Positions 11,333-25,159 of a stretch of 64,000 bases of DNA are shown piece after piece (the first letter of the stretch is position 1; each line of letters opens with the position of its first letter). Origin of the DNA: Wuchereria bancrofti (Eukaryota; Nematoda; Chromadorea; Rhabditida; Onchocercidae). The stretch is taken from NCBI GenBank assembly GCA_005281725.1, contig SSBO01000013.1, positions 1,424,281 to 1,488,280 on the forward strand, in the 5' to 3' direction. The translations under genes were made by a program, and so were the position numbers. The notes beneath the pieces were generated by a model. That model searched no databases. It had not been told where the DNA came from and was given only the letters and a program-made list of their open reading frames with translations.

Positions 11333-14300
11333 GAATATCTTAAACTAATCTTTATAGAATCTCAATATTGATTTCTCTACCCGCAAAATGCACAACAGAA
11401 AACAAAAGAGGAAAAAAAAACTGAAAAAAAAATTAATCTTTGACATGACTAAATGCTAGTCATGCATTCCTCTGCTATTACTGAATATTAAAAAAGAGAT
11501 TAAGATTACAAAAAACAAGTTTCCAAAAAGATGAAAAACTACTTACCACTGGAATTTTATTTAAATCATAACTTCGATCACTTTGCGATGAGTTATCAGC
11601 GGATGCGATTAAATTCGTATTTTTGTTACGTTCACCATGGTGCACAAATGTTTCACTTTCTGATGCTTGACTATGCTCCAATGTCAACATCGTTGTCAAT
11701 GAATCTTCTAACAAAGATTCAAGTAGAGATGCAGACAAAGGTGATATACAACGACTCGATGATGCCTTCTGCAAACAAAAAAGCTATAATGTTGATAAAA
11801 CTGTAGAATGGATAGAATAGAGTCCTTCGGATTTATAATTTAGTTGCTTTTTTTTTTTTAATTAAGAATCTTTCAATATTTCGACTAATTTCCCAGAAAT
11901 ATTTATCATTCATCAGATGACTTGAAAAAAAAAAAACTCACAAAATAGTAATTTTTTCCAAAAATACCTTCAAAAATAAGAAACTTCATAATGCATGAAC
12001 TTACAGATGTGTGAGGACTATTTGTAGTACTTCTTGCAGCATCTTCACGTGGCATTGATGCCGCATATTTAGTTGATGCAGCGCTTCCTGGTGAAGAAAG
12101 TGGACTGACCGTTAATTTAAATTTTCTCGGCCTTGAAGACTGAGTAAGCTAGAAATCGATAACAAAATCTCTTGAATGTTGTTAGTGGAAAAAAAAAAGA
12201 TTTCAAATTAGAATATCAAAAAGGATAGCATAGAAACGAATTGCAAAAATAAAAATGAATGATAACAAAATGGAAAAATTTTTCACATTAACTGTATATC
12301 AATTACTATAAAGTAGTCTGGAATAAGTAATGCAATCACTACTATATTACTAAAGTTTTGAAAAAAATTTGAAAAAAAAAATTTTAATTTCCAAAGATAA
12401 GTAAATTAATTATTACTCATATGGGTTTTATTTACCACACAGAGGACATATTTGAATAGTGAACTTACTGCTGTCTTACCACTCACTCGTATAATTGGAG
12501 TAAGCGATGAACTGGTTGTGTGGAAGCTTGATAAGGACTCTGAAAATTATGCAATTTGCAAAAATCAGAACTTATCATTTATTAACCAGTACTTAATTTT
12601 CCAAAAAAGGAGTATTTTCCAATCATTTCAAACACTACATCAGTGTAATCGTAGAAGTTTTATAAATACTAAACATTAAAAAAAAAAATCAAACTATATG
12701 CAATTTGCAGCGAATTTTCACAACGGCAAAAGTTAAACACCAATAAATGGAAAATTTTATAAATGTAACGCCTTATGCATCAGATAAATTTGCCATAAAA
12801 AAAAAAACTCACTAATCATTTTAATGTTAAAATAAAAACATTATTACCCTGTGAAGTAATTCTATCTTTTTCCATTTCATCAGTACCATTCTTCTCTTCG
12901 TTGTCAGTTTCAATATCAGATGCTATTGGTGTAAAAAATTGTTCATCAAGAGAATTACAAAGCAAATTACATCCATCTGTAGTTTTGTTTTCATCATCTG
13001 TATCGTTTGGTTTAACAATTGACTGTTTCTGTTGTTCCAATTTAATATCATTTATATCGGATCGATGAGCAACAGATATTAATAGTGCCTCTTTTGAAGT
13101 ATCCTGTTTAAAATTTGCAGTTTCACCATACACCAACTCACTAGAATGAGTACTTTCTGGTGAATGAATAATAAAATCGGTAGAATCTTTTGAAACTTTT
13201 GGGACATAAGCTGATTTTTTATCAATGGACAGTTGTGTTTCGTTTGAAGCACTGCAATTTTTTTCGATATCATTTATTTTCTGAGATTGTTCAGTAAGCC
13301 GTCCTGAAGGTGTCAAAGTGCTGCTTGAAAATAATTCGACAAAATGACATGCATCATGTGTTTTTCTGGGCGAACCAAAATTTTTATATTTTCCAGATGC
13401 ACTAGCAGTTCCTGATTCTTCTTCTGATAGTGGCTTCGAAAACTGGATGCTATCTATATTTCTCTTTTTAGAATTCGATTCAAAATTGCAGGATTTGTTT
13501 ATGGAGTGAATATCAGCACTGAAACTTGTTTCATTTCTATCAGCTTCCAAAAATCCTCCATCCAAAAATGTACTTTGTGCACTGATATTCATCGATGATA
13601 AAAATGGATATCGTTCATAACTTGATGTAGGCATAACATTTGATCTTTCACTGTTACCATCTAAAAATTGATGTTTTGAACAAAATCAATCAAAAAATTA
13701 TGAAGAATATTTGAAAACATAACAAAATAAACTGAAAGATTATGAAAAACTAATTACCATTTCCATTTTCCAATTTATTAAGTTGTGCAATGTCTTTTTC
13801 CGTTTCCGTAATGTAACGTACATGGGCATCGATTTGTGCCCTCAGTGAGTTCTCCTCACTAAAAATTATAGTTCCGATGAAAGATAATATGTAAAATTAT
13901 AGCTTCTCATAATACTTCTAAATCTTATTTGATAAATTAGCATGAAAAACAAAAGTACACTGTGGATCAAACAGAAGAAAAAGTCTATACATTATTATGT
14001 TTAACTCTTTCAGCAGCTAATAAAAGTTATCTTTGTTTTTATAATGCATTAAGTATACGTATCTCTGAACATTGCGCATTACTCTTTGGTCGAATGTCTT
14101 CTTCATGAAATCTGCTTCTTTTCTTTTCCATTTTAACTCTTCACGCAATTGTTCCAAATTTTTGTTGTAATTCGTTGGCTTTTGCACTAAAACATTAACA
14201 TTTTAAATAGAATTATTTATGGTATTCACTTAAATTCACTTAACGGAAGATAAAGAATCTCTGAATTTGTAGTATCGGTTACATACCTTTCATTTTTCGG

Positions 14301-17300
14301 ATATTTCGGAAAACTCGAAGAGGACTTGATAATGAAGATCTTGTATTGTCAATGTTCATAGCACGCTCTCCGTTAATTTTAAAGCCTCAAAAAAAAAAAG
14401 GAAATTTTGACTGATAGTTGATGAAATAAATAGAAAACACAGAAGATAAAGAGTCTCTGAATTTGTAGTAAACTTGTAAAATGGCTAAATTATTTGAATG
14501 TTGAAAAGCGCTAACAATTCACTTAAATTCGTATTAGCATATTCAAATAATATAAAAAAATTCAGAGCAGTGACCCTTTTTCGGTTACAGCATATTTGCT
14601 ATGAATCTGTAATATAATGTATATAACACTAAGTATAATTTCCAAAATTATGCATTTCTGATTATTAAATTTGATGAAATTTCAACGATGAATGCCAGCA
14701 CTAATTAACATCCGGAATAGTGTCCATCAAGTCAACCAATTAAACGTTTTCAGATATTAAACAAAAAAAAAAAAAAAAAAAACAAAAACAAACGAAAGAA
14801 TTAACCACGTGAACGTGTCTTTAATTTCAATTCCCATTTCTCCAATTCATTTGCCAAATTATTTTTCTCGAAATCCTTCGTAAAAAGCAACACTTTCTCA
14901 GAACCTTTGCGAAAATTTTCGAAATTCACATCTTTTTTCTTACCTCTGAAAAGCATTTATTTTCAGCCTATTTGTAAGCAGTTGATGTAGGGTTATACAA
15001 TGATTACTCCTCCGTCAAACATCATTCTGCAGGGGTAAGCAAAACTTATACCTTTGATGACATCTTATTCTATTTAATTATGATAAAAGAAAAACCAGAC
15101 GTAAAGCTACAGTTTTCTAGGCAATATATCTTACCTTAACAGTGTCAAATGTTTCTGTAAATCGAGATTAAGCAGTTGTATTCGAGCTGTCTCATGTAAA
15201 TGATAATCGATCAAATTTTTCTGCAAAATATTGACAAATAATTGATTCTGTATGAGAAAATATAAATGTCATTCTTATTCTTACCAATGACATTGTACCG
15301 CGAACTGAACTGATATATTTTCGTTTCAGTAGTAAGCATGCCGATTTTATTTTTTCTTCTTTATTTTCCACTTTCCATAAATTTTCAACCTTTCGCTGAC
15401 AACATAGTCTGCAAATTGATTAATGACCACTGAAATAGAAATATAATCAATAAAATGATAAACTTTTTCTTTCAATAAGCTAAGTTCGTTGAGTATAAAA
15501 TAATATATGCTTTTTGAGAGAAATCTCATTTCACGTGTGAGTGAAATGTGGTTGATCGTGAAATTATTTGTGAGAATACTAATAATAAAATAAAAATATC
15601 AAATGGAAAAAAAAAAAGGAAAGAACTGCTACTTACTTACGAAGCTCAACAAAATACAGCATACTATCTGTATAAAATTGTCGAAGAGCTTTCACAGTAT
15701 TATTTGCATAATGTTCACGTTTCAATAATTCTTGCGATGAATACATTGGTGAGCTATCGACTTTATCACTTTGACTAGCATCTAGAAATATTTTAATGAA
15801 TGATAAAGTTATCAAAATAAAAAGTGCACTGAATGACAAGTGTGTAAAAGATTTTGGATATAAGTATAAAAATTTCTTATTATTCAGACGACATACATCA
15901 CTCTAAACAAACACAATAAAGATAAGAAAAAAGATCGCAAGAACATAAACATAAAGAAAAAACTGATAACATAGAAATATATTCCTGCACCGAGAAAGCG
16001 TTAATCAAAACTGACAAATTTCTTACAGTAAAAGTAAAATCTTTTTATAAAACAAAAAGCTAAATTTCAATAATCTTTCAAAATGATCTTTAGTTTTATA
16101 AGATAATTGATAATTTTTTATCATAAACCACTGTGCAACAAGTTATTATCAAAGCATATACCATTAAAAGCAGACTGTGCTGACGGTGGCTCATTGATTA
16201 GCTTCATATTAGAATTGTTTGCTTGATGTATAACCTGAAATGAATAAAATTATTTATATCTATAAGTTATTATCCTAAATTTTTGTAAAGAACAGATGGA
16301 TTATATACCGATTGCTTTGATGTAACTTCAGATTTAGCATTTTGTATTTCATTCATTGCATCATCCGTATCATTATCATCATGAAGTGAATTAATTTTCG
16401 AAATTGTTAGTATGCGTAAATCAACTGGATCACAATTTCGTTCCTTCAAAGGATACTGAGATGGTTTATACATCTGTAACATAAAACCAAAGATCTAATA
16501 AAAGGGAGAAGATACAACAGGACACAACAACGTCACCTCAATAAACAGCAAAATTTCTTGAACACGACTAATATAACCAAGGAAATAACCAAAAAATTGA
16601 AAGATTGAAAAAAAAATCACAACGAAGAACATGCATACATGAATTGTGCAATTAACATGGTACAGTTAAGCAATTTAAAGCTTTGTCTTAATCTTTTAAT
16701 TAAAACTTTGTCAAGTAACTTTTCAGGTGTAAGTTATAATTCATAATAAGTGCAAAGCAAGCTTTATAATTATGTTGCAAGTGCATAAAATTACATTACA
16801 TGTGCATGCATATAGTTGACATTCACATGTACTAACTAAATTACAAATATAAAATGAGCAATACAACGTAATATGCATCTAATTTAAAAAAATGATACAT
16901 CATTAGAAAGTGAATTATACTGAAGTGCCTTATTCATGCGCTGTTCTGCGGTTGCATAAAAGCTGCTCTGCCGATCAAAACATCTTTCGTCTGAATCCTG
17001 AAAGTATATACCTAATTTAACCCAGCCTCTACGAAATTATAAATGTTTGATTATGAAAGAAATGAATGTGAAGTGATTATTACTTGAAAGTGAAGTAATT
17101 ATTACTTAGCTTTTTTCTCCCTTACAAAAACAGAGAATTGTATGTTGTAAAAAAAAAGGAAAGCAAAATAGAAACTTATCGCAAGCGAAATCAAAAGAAA
17201 TAAGCGAAGGATTTGTGATTCATGTGGAGTGTGGCATAACACGTACCCTTCCATCACTGATTTCATATTCACGTAATAAACTTTCGTTATTGAACGCATC

Positions 17301-20134
17301 GCGAACATCTCGAAGATGTTGACTCATTTCAGTAATATTTTTTCCATAAGCAATATGAGCTTTCAACTGACAACCCAGTATTTTACCGCGTGTTATACCT
17401 TTGACATTTTGCTGTAAGTTGTAGCTAATAGCTTAAGTGAATTTTTGAAAAAGGAACTAAAAGAAGCACTGAAAATACGGATGAATAATAAAGCCTAGTA
17501 GACCTTAGGAAAGAGATGATCGTTGTAAGCATCCTTTTCCAAAATATATCCTTTGAACGAAAAGTTGTCATCCACTTTGCTATATTCTAACGGTGAAGAA
17601 ATCGACAGTCGATTTGAAAATGATGTTTGTAAAAAGCGTGCAGCCCTATAACCAAATCAGCGAAGAAAAGCTTTAAATAATATTTCAACTAATTTTTAGC
17701 CTTCGATAGCATTCATCTACTGCAGAAATGATGGAGAAATATTGTAATGTCTTAGAAATGTATACCACAACTGCAATTTGAACTGATCTAATCTAAGAAA
17801 TAAGAATATGCATCTTTTCTCATTCATAACAGTTGACAGTACTGATTAATAAAAATTAATCTATCATCATTTTAATCTACCACTTAGCTAATTAAAAAAA
17901 AAAAAATAAAACGACTGATGACGAGATCTTATGCGGAAGAAATGGAAAAAGGAAACAATGTGCAAATATTACTCATCGATATCATTCTCCAAATTATTTA
18001 AAGTGCTAAACGACTGTTTGATTTTAACATTGATTTCGTCACAAGAAATACTATGTCCAGGGCCATCGATATTCAGATTTATATGTTGCGATACCTTAAA
18101 CATTGATAAAGACTAAAATATTTTCAAATAAACCCATCACTTAGTTTATATAACTCACTCACTTCTTATACAAATATATTTGGAATGCATGTCAAATGAT
18201 AGACTTACCATTCTATCTTTTGTTGACCAATCGAAGGTATCACTGGCTGAAAAATAAGCTTTTATTACAGTCGTACTTAAGAAATTCTCTTTGATTATCC
18301 TAGCACTGTGCAGATCTCCAACAATCGAACAGTTAACAAAAACGCTCATCTTTTGATATCAATAATTCTCACATTTTATTGCCGGAATTTGAGGCTGTCT
18401 TACTTTGTCTTTCTTAATTTCATCCATTTTATTCCTGGAACGCAAACGTGTAGACTGCAACAAATGCGATTTCTTTTTATTATTCCGCAAAAACTCATTC
18501 ACGTCAACTACAGCTTTTGTTATTTGAGACTTAAAAGAGAAGATTTAAAAACAGTATAATTTACTATATCATATTTTAATAGCAATAACGCAAGGCAAAA
18601 CATCATTAAAAGCTAAACTGAATTAAGTGATTTAAAGTAGTGAATTATTTAATCAATGTTTTTAAGTCTACACAGAAATCAGTGAGAACAAGCATTGCTA
18701 CGGATTTATGTCGTATTGAAAGATGAAAATTTTGTTTATCTGCCTCATTTACAAAATGAACAAGTATCTCTCTCAGCAACGAAAAGGAAATGCAAGCATT
18801 TGAAATATAGAAACAACTACTCTTCTTTTGCAGGTGTTAGTGATGATTCGTGTGCCCAGCTTCTAGAACCGCAAGTACCGGAAGAGATATGTTTGCTGTG
18901 AAAAAAGTCCATACTTTTCCCACAATTATTCTAAAAAAAAAATCCATGAATAAAAAGAACAGCTAAAAATGTCACAGGATAGCTAATGAAGTGATCAAAA
19001 ATGAAAAAGTTTCAATAGTTTCAAGCTTAGTTTTTTAAGTTTCATCTCGTGTCTTAATATAATGATAAAAGATATGTTCTTAATAAACTTCACAAGGATA
19101 ATTATCTTAAACAAAAGCTTACGACAGTAACTATCTAAACCTTAAAATATTAATGTTTATTTGTCATAAACACAATACATGTCAAATAATTTGTATTATA
19201 TAATTAGAATTAACCTTGTCGACTCGAAAAATGCTCTTCGAAGTGTATAATGATGGCATGGAGTTGTATGACTTAGCAATAATATCAACATTTTCATCAT
19301 CACAACCGCTCAATCTTTGACAGCACTGCTTAACTGAAATTTAAAAAAAAAAGAATAATTATAACGGAAATGATAAAATCCCTTTGCTCAACAAACAATT
19401 CTGCAGCTTTTCCATTCAAAAGTTTAAAGACATTGCATAATCATTCAAAATCTGAATGATGCTTCAATAAGGAAGAAAATAATAAATTCGATTTTCTCAT
19501 TATTAAGTATTACGAATCATTCTAATATTTTGTAAATGAGGAAGAAGAAAGAAATCAATAATTACAGAGAAAAAAGAAAAACAATAATTACGAACGAAAT
19601 ACAAAGCGAAATTTGGCTTACATGCAGCAGAACCGCGGATACTCTGTGCCTTTCGTAACACATTCTCTTCAAATGTATTCTTTGTAGGTGACATCTCGTG
19701 GTACGTTATACGAAATTTCTTAGCTTTATTTACAACTTTCTCAACTCCATGGCTCCTCCGATTATTTGCTTTATTTTCATCTAAATATTTTCAAAGACTA
19801 TTCTGAAAATCATAACGGCAAATTAATACAGTAGATAATATGTCAAAATTTGATAGGATTTTGTAGAAGTTGCAAAAAATTCTCGAAAAAAAGCACTTGC
19901 TACTAGTGCAAGATTCTATTTTACTTGACTTTTACACAAAATTCTACTTTTCAAATCTCCATAAAAGTGTAAATTTCCTTAAATATTTTATTTCTAAGCT
20001 TAAATATTTTAATTAATACTTTCTGTACAGTAATGAAGCACTACGATTTTATGAAACACTTACCATTTAAAATCCGTCGCCGGATACGCTCCAACAAACC
20101 ATATCGATCCATCCTTTCATATAAATTTTGTTCC
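9921..20134 (-). CDS. CEP350-like coiled-coil centrosomal protein
   Basis: Large gene, 27 proposed exons, about 1,420 codons. Main exons: 20134-20064, 19780-19622, 19333-19215, 18930-~18826, 18529-18404, 18349-18209, 18112-17973, 17645-17504, 17411-17247, 16997-16899, 16473-16309, 16234-16162, 15781-15637, 15408-15285, 15220-15135, 14945-14806, 14385-14287, 14186-14059, 13854-13758, 13660-12848, 12539-12487, 12148-12005, 11768-11547, 11226-11033, 10852-10706, 10554-10394, 10138-9921. The middle (exons at 15781-13758) is Lys/Glu-rich and coiled-coil-like; exon 13660-12848 is a low-complexity Ser/Asp/Asn/Thr region. The last three exons match the pattern I know from the vertebrate CEP350 C-terminus: N(L)..LKS..........K, then DIENIVLEGIYAEQDSWED and a helix ending with LVAELWHEQLNES. 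CEP350 anchors microtubules at centrosomes and binds FOP. No CAP-Gly domain is visible. The start (Met at 20112 or a further upstream exon) and exon 4's donor are unsure. Homology rests on remembered pattern only. Confidence 0.55.
11276..11330. repeat. (AAAT)n tetranucleotide repeat
   Basis: About 13 units of aaat in the CEP350-like intron between exons 11768-11547 and 11226-11033. Likely polymorphic microsatellite. Confidence 0.9.
14246..14470. repeat. 29-bp direct repeat flanking one exon
   Basis: The strings at 14246-14274 and 14442-14470 (gaagataaaga(a/g)tctctgaa and following bases) differ at one position. They lie in the two introns on either side of the CEP350-like exon 14287-14385. 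Seen directly; origin unknown. Confidence 0.8.
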
Positions 20135-22459
20135 CTATATAAATCAAAAAATTCAAAAAATTAATAAAATACACCTCCATTTAATTTTATGTACTTATAG
20201 TCTCAATTTTTGATAATACGATTAAGAAAATAAGGAACTTGCTCGAGCTCTAAAAAATGCATCATAGCCTTATTTTTTAGCATTTTTATTCTTAATTATA
20301 ACTTCACCTAAAGCTAATATGTTAAAATTACTAAAAGATTCCATAAAAATAATTTCCCCAAATAAAAGTACGATTCAATTAAACATTTACATGCAGTTAC
20401 CTGAGTGATTTAAGTATAAAGTCTAAAAAAATATATATTTCGAAAAAAAATTTATTGGAATACAACAAAATGAATAAAAACGAATTATGCTGAAAAAAAT
20501 AACCATTGAAAAAAAACCTACTAGTGTGAGAATGTTTGTTGATATAACAAATATGATAAACAAACCATTTGTGATAATCTTTAGAGCAATATCATAACAA
20601 AATCAGAATAACAAATATTGACTGTTATTTGATGATAACTTCTTATTATTTCGCCATCTTTTTCTAGCATTTCATTTATCATTTCATAATTACAGCTGAT
20701 TAATTGTATTCTAAAATAATATTCATTTGTGATAATTATATTATAAATTCATTCATGAAAACAACATAACAACGACTGCAATTAACATATTTTCATATCT
20801 TTTCTCATCTTTTCTTCAAAGATAATTTATACCCTTTTTATTTTTATCTCTCATCTATGTTTCTTGTCCCCAAATTTAAAAATTTTTGCAACTCTATCTT
20901 CAATTTTTTAAAAATTTAGATTCTTAATTTCAGATTCCATAACAACTAATTTCTCTCAGCGTTGGTTTTTGATTGTAATATACCTTACAAATAGAAATTT
21001 ATTAAAGACTCTTAAATTTTTCCCGAGAAATTGCACACTGTTTAATCTTTTAGTGAAAAATACCACTGAATATTTAATCGTAAGTCACAAATACATATGA
21101 TATTTTATTTCTCAAAATAATTGAATTTATCTATATTTTAATCATTAGTCGATCATAATTTCTTAATTTAACCTTATTCTTATCATATTAAACTCCCTCA
21201 TCCATTAATATCACAAAATAGCTACTTGAAAATTCAGCCGCCAAATTAGATCTAATTAATAACTTTTCCTTTTCGCAAAATGAACCCGAACCCCATTTCG
21301 AGCGATTTTTTCGTTTGAAATTAAAAGTAATCGAAAAAGTTGCTTATTATTCCTTACTTTTTCTTAAGTAAATTGGTTTTCAAACCTTTCTTTAAATATA
21401 TATGCTAAAAAATAAAAAAGAGAAAAAAACTTTTATCATTTCATTTATCTTATCATGTCACAATAATTCATGCTCTCATATTCTTTATTTTCAATTATTT
21501 CCAATACTCTGTTCCATAACGTAAAATTATATACGTTTTAAAAAAAGAAAAAAATTCTTGTCATTTTCTGAGTTTATATATTCTATATTTCTATACTTTC
21601 TATTCATAACTCAAAATTATGTTTAAAAAAAATCAAAAAAAACTGTTATCATTTTCTAATCTTATCATTTTCTTATATCTCCTATATAATCTATATTTTC
21701 TATATCAAAATCTTATCGTATTACAATAATTCATACTCTTTACTTTCATTTTCACTTTTCTCACTACCATTGCTCCATAATTCGAAAATTATTTGTACGA
21801 TACTATTTGTTTTACAAATTTTGCATCTTTATTAAAGTTACTTACAACTGTTATTTTTTTTTGCATATATAATATTTTCTTCCATTCATTTTTATTTCCA
21901 GTAATTTCAGTGCTGATTATTTTGTGAGGCCGTTCGTTTACACTGTGAATTTTTTCATTTATGAGTTAATTGCATTACTAATTTGTTGATAATAAAATTT
22001 GGATTTTTTTTAAATAAATCGTTCATTTTCACAATAACATTAACAAATTCTATCAATTGTTTTTTAAAATTATTAAAAATTTTTCTTCCTTTCAATTTAT
22101 TCGCATCAGTTATGTATGTTAATTACGCTTTTAATTGCATTTTATTTGCGATTTTACGGTCTTTTCCACTCTGTTGAAAAATTGAAGTTTTTCTCCTTTT
22201 TTTTGCATTTCAAATAATTATTCCATAATGAAATAAATATTGGAATAATGAACTACTCTAGTAGAATTTGACTACTCTAGTACTGAATAATTCTGATAGG
22301 AAGAAATTTTGTTGCAAAAAGGAAAAAATAGATGCAATAAATTTGATAAATGACAAATATGATAAAATAATTTTTATCTCTTTTCTGATGCAAATTTTTT
22401 TTTGCAAAAATGAAATTATTTAATGGTGTTATAGAAGATATCATAAAGATTATCAAAAT
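20135..22459. promoter_or_regulatory. Divergent intergenic region, CEP350-like / bir-1
   Basis: About 2.3 kb separating two genes that point away from each other. No supported gene on either strand: frames are short and of A+T-rich composition. It must contain the 5' ends of both genes and could serve as a shared regulatory region for two cell-division genes, but I cannot point to a particular binding site. Confidence 0.5.
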
Positions 22460-23732
22460 ATGGCAGCAATTGTTGATTTGCTAAATTGGGATGCTTACAC
22501 CGAACATATCTTTTGCAGCAATCGCTTGAAATCATTTACAAAAAATGCTTGGCCTCATCAACAATCAGTTAATTTATCACCAGAAAAGGTGTTGGTTACA
22601 CGATCGATTTCTCTTAATAAAATCATATATTAATCAATAAATTTGTTTTTCTTTTCATCATAATAACTATCATTTATACTTTTTGAGTTTTTAAATTGAT
22701 AGAAATTTGCTTTTTTCTGATTAAATTATATTGTAAATTGTGTTTTTTTTTTCAGATGGCTAAAGCAGGCTTTTTCTTTGATCCAGATGATGATAATATT
22801 GATGGTGTTAGTTGTCCATTTTGTCTTAAAAGTTTAACTGGATGGGAAGATAGTGATGATCCATTGTAAGTTATTTTTATAATAATAACAATAATAATAA
22901 TAATAATAACAGTAGTGATAATAGTTAATAATCAATAATTAATAATAATAATATAAAAATATATTTATTGAGTAATGCAACCGATTTTTATTTTTTTTCT
23001 TTCTCGACGCAATTTGTATCTTTTAATTGAACTAAATCATAGATTGTTTTTATCAGATTGAATTAGAAACTTATTTTAATTTTGATTTTTACAGTCAAAT
23101 TAAGTAAATTTAAATTTCAACTTTTTTCTTTGTTTTTCTCAATTATTGTTATTTTTGTTTTCTTTTTTTTAGGAAGAGAAGAGATAATAAGTTGGAATGA
23201 AAGAATGATAATATATGAAAGAATGAGATAAAGATTTTTGAATTCTCAAATTGGTTAAAAAATTTTAGAGTGGAGCATGCAAAACGGAAGGATATTTGCT
23301 ATTTTGCTCGTTTGGATAAAGATGAAAAAGAATGGACAGTTGAAGATTTCTTACGACTTTTGGCTCAACGAAGGGCATCTATGATGGTTTGAATTGTTTC
23401 TCTAGAGAGAAAAAAAAAACAAAATTGCATAATACTCTCATTACACTTTAAAAAATAAATTTTTGATAGAATACTTTAAGATTTTAATCTCCAGCTTGTT
23501 CTATTTCTATCTTAAACTCAAAATATTCAATTGTTATAGATTGAAATTAAAATTAATTTCAAAAATTATTAATAATTGATTCTAATTTCTGCTTACTGTT
23601 TGCTATTTTAAGTCATTAATTGCACTAAAAGCGATCGATGGTGCTAAGGATGCTATGGAAAGCGTGAAAAAGAGAATAGATGTTTTGGCTGAAAATAAAA
23701 GGCCAAAAAAGGGAGCGAAGAGGAAGAAATAA
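22460..23732 (+). CDS. bir-1: Survivin / BIR-1, single-BIR chromosomal passenger protein
   Basis: Subunit of the chromosomal passenger complex (Aurora B, INCENP, borealin), which places Aurora B on centromeres and the spindle midzone. Four exons, 22460-22588, 22756-22865, 23269-23386 and 23613-23732, give 158 aa in consistent phase. One BIR domain fills residues about 8-95: zinc ligands C63 and C66 in SCPFC, H83 in VEHAKRKDIC and C90, spaced as in the canonical C-x2-C-x16-H-x6-C. A single BIR followed by a charged helix (MESVKKRIDVLAENKR) and a basic tail (PKKGAKRKK), with no RING or CARD, marks a mitotic survivin type rather than a caspase-inhibiting IAP. Intron 2 contains AAT/AAC simple repeats. 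The ATG is out of frame with an earlier ATG at about 22410, which I reject as start because its frame has no BIR sequence. Confidence 0.95.
22868..22952. repeat. AAT/AAC-rich simple repeat
   Basis: Imperfect trinucleotide repeat (aataataacaataataata and similar) near the start of the second bir-1 intron. Confidence 0.8.
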
Positions 23733-24974
23733 GGAAAAATTGGACTGCTATTACAATCTTATCAAAATTAACTGAGAAGCTTGACCTGACTTGATTTAAC
23801 TTGACTTGACTTATACTGTTTATGTTTGCTGTATTTGTACTGGTTTGATCTATTAGTTTTTCTATAAAATTAACGTACTATGTCAAGACAGAGGGAAAAA
23901 GAAAATCTCAACAAAAGAAAAAAAACATAGCATTTTTGGAGACATTACTTTGTGACATTTTGTTATCGTAATATTTTGTTAGTACTGTGTTTTTAAACTT
24001 CTTCAAATTAAGTTTTCTACTTTTCGATGGAACTGCATAAATAATACTAAAGAAGAATTAGTATAACTAAGCGGAAATTTTTCAGTTATTTGATTTTTTC
24101 TTTTTTGCCTCAATTTATTCCAATACAAATTTTGCAAAGCGAATTTCTTTTTGCTTACTTATAGATATGCTTACTTTATTTGAAATATTATTAAAATGAA
24201 AATGTATGCATAAACCACCACCAAATTTGTGTATTATCAACAACAGTTTTGCTATATTTTAATTGCTAAACAATTTATGATATGATTGGAATATTGATTG
24301 AGTCTATATTTGTTAAATTCAAACATTGCATCATTACCTGAAACAGTCTATATTTGGTCGAATATCATTCTTTTTTTTGAATTACAAATATGTCATTATC
24401 GTTGCAAATAAGAGACAGAGAGAGAGAAAGAAAAGGAGAAAAAAAATATTTTCACTATCTTGAAATATATAACTGGAAAATATTAAAATGTGAAAATCTT
24501 TGCATCTTTACTTTGAAATCCCCGAGAATATAAATTTAAAATTGTGGAATTTCTCATATTTTATTTCGCCTTTTGATAATTTTGATCGAATTTCTCTCCC
24601 TTATTTTCTGTAAATGATATGAATAATTAAATGCAACTTTTCAAAATTACGTGTATTTCATTTCAACGATTGCAAAATTTAAATACTTGATTAATGTTTA
24701 CGGAATATATTTATTGAACGATATTGCTTTCTTATACAGTATCCTTTCGGATTCGATCTGATATCAAATAATCCGTTTTTCAGGTATTTACAATACTCTC
24801 AAAATGTTGCATTTATTGCTTTCATGAAATGAATTTATTGCTTTCATGGAAGTGATATGATAAATAATATTTTTATCTATTTATATTAATACGTTACTAT
24901 ATACAAAATGTACGTAGCTTAAGTGATCGTATATAATACTACAACGTTAATCTGTTAAAATCAAATATAGAATA

Positions 24975-25025
24975 GAAAGAGGGAGGGAGAGGGAGAGAGA
25001 GAGAGAGGGAAAGGGAGAGATTTAT
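24975..25025. repeat. GA-rich simple repeat
   Basis: Purine tract of gaggga/gagaga units. A smaller one lies at 24415-24440. Start of a low-complexity block that continues to about 25650. Confidence 0.85.
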
Positions 25026-25159
25026 TTCTGATACGACGAAGTACAACGACATGCGACATGCAATGCAGTGAGACAGCATAGCCCACAGTATGTTAGTATG
25101 AGGAGGAAGGTATAATGAGTGGAGGCGCACACATTCTTTTTGCAAGGACCGCAAGCAAA

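Noticed and set aside
22410..22460. Earlier ATG upstream of bir-1
   Set aside because: Its frame does not lead into the BIR domain; the ATG at 22460 does.
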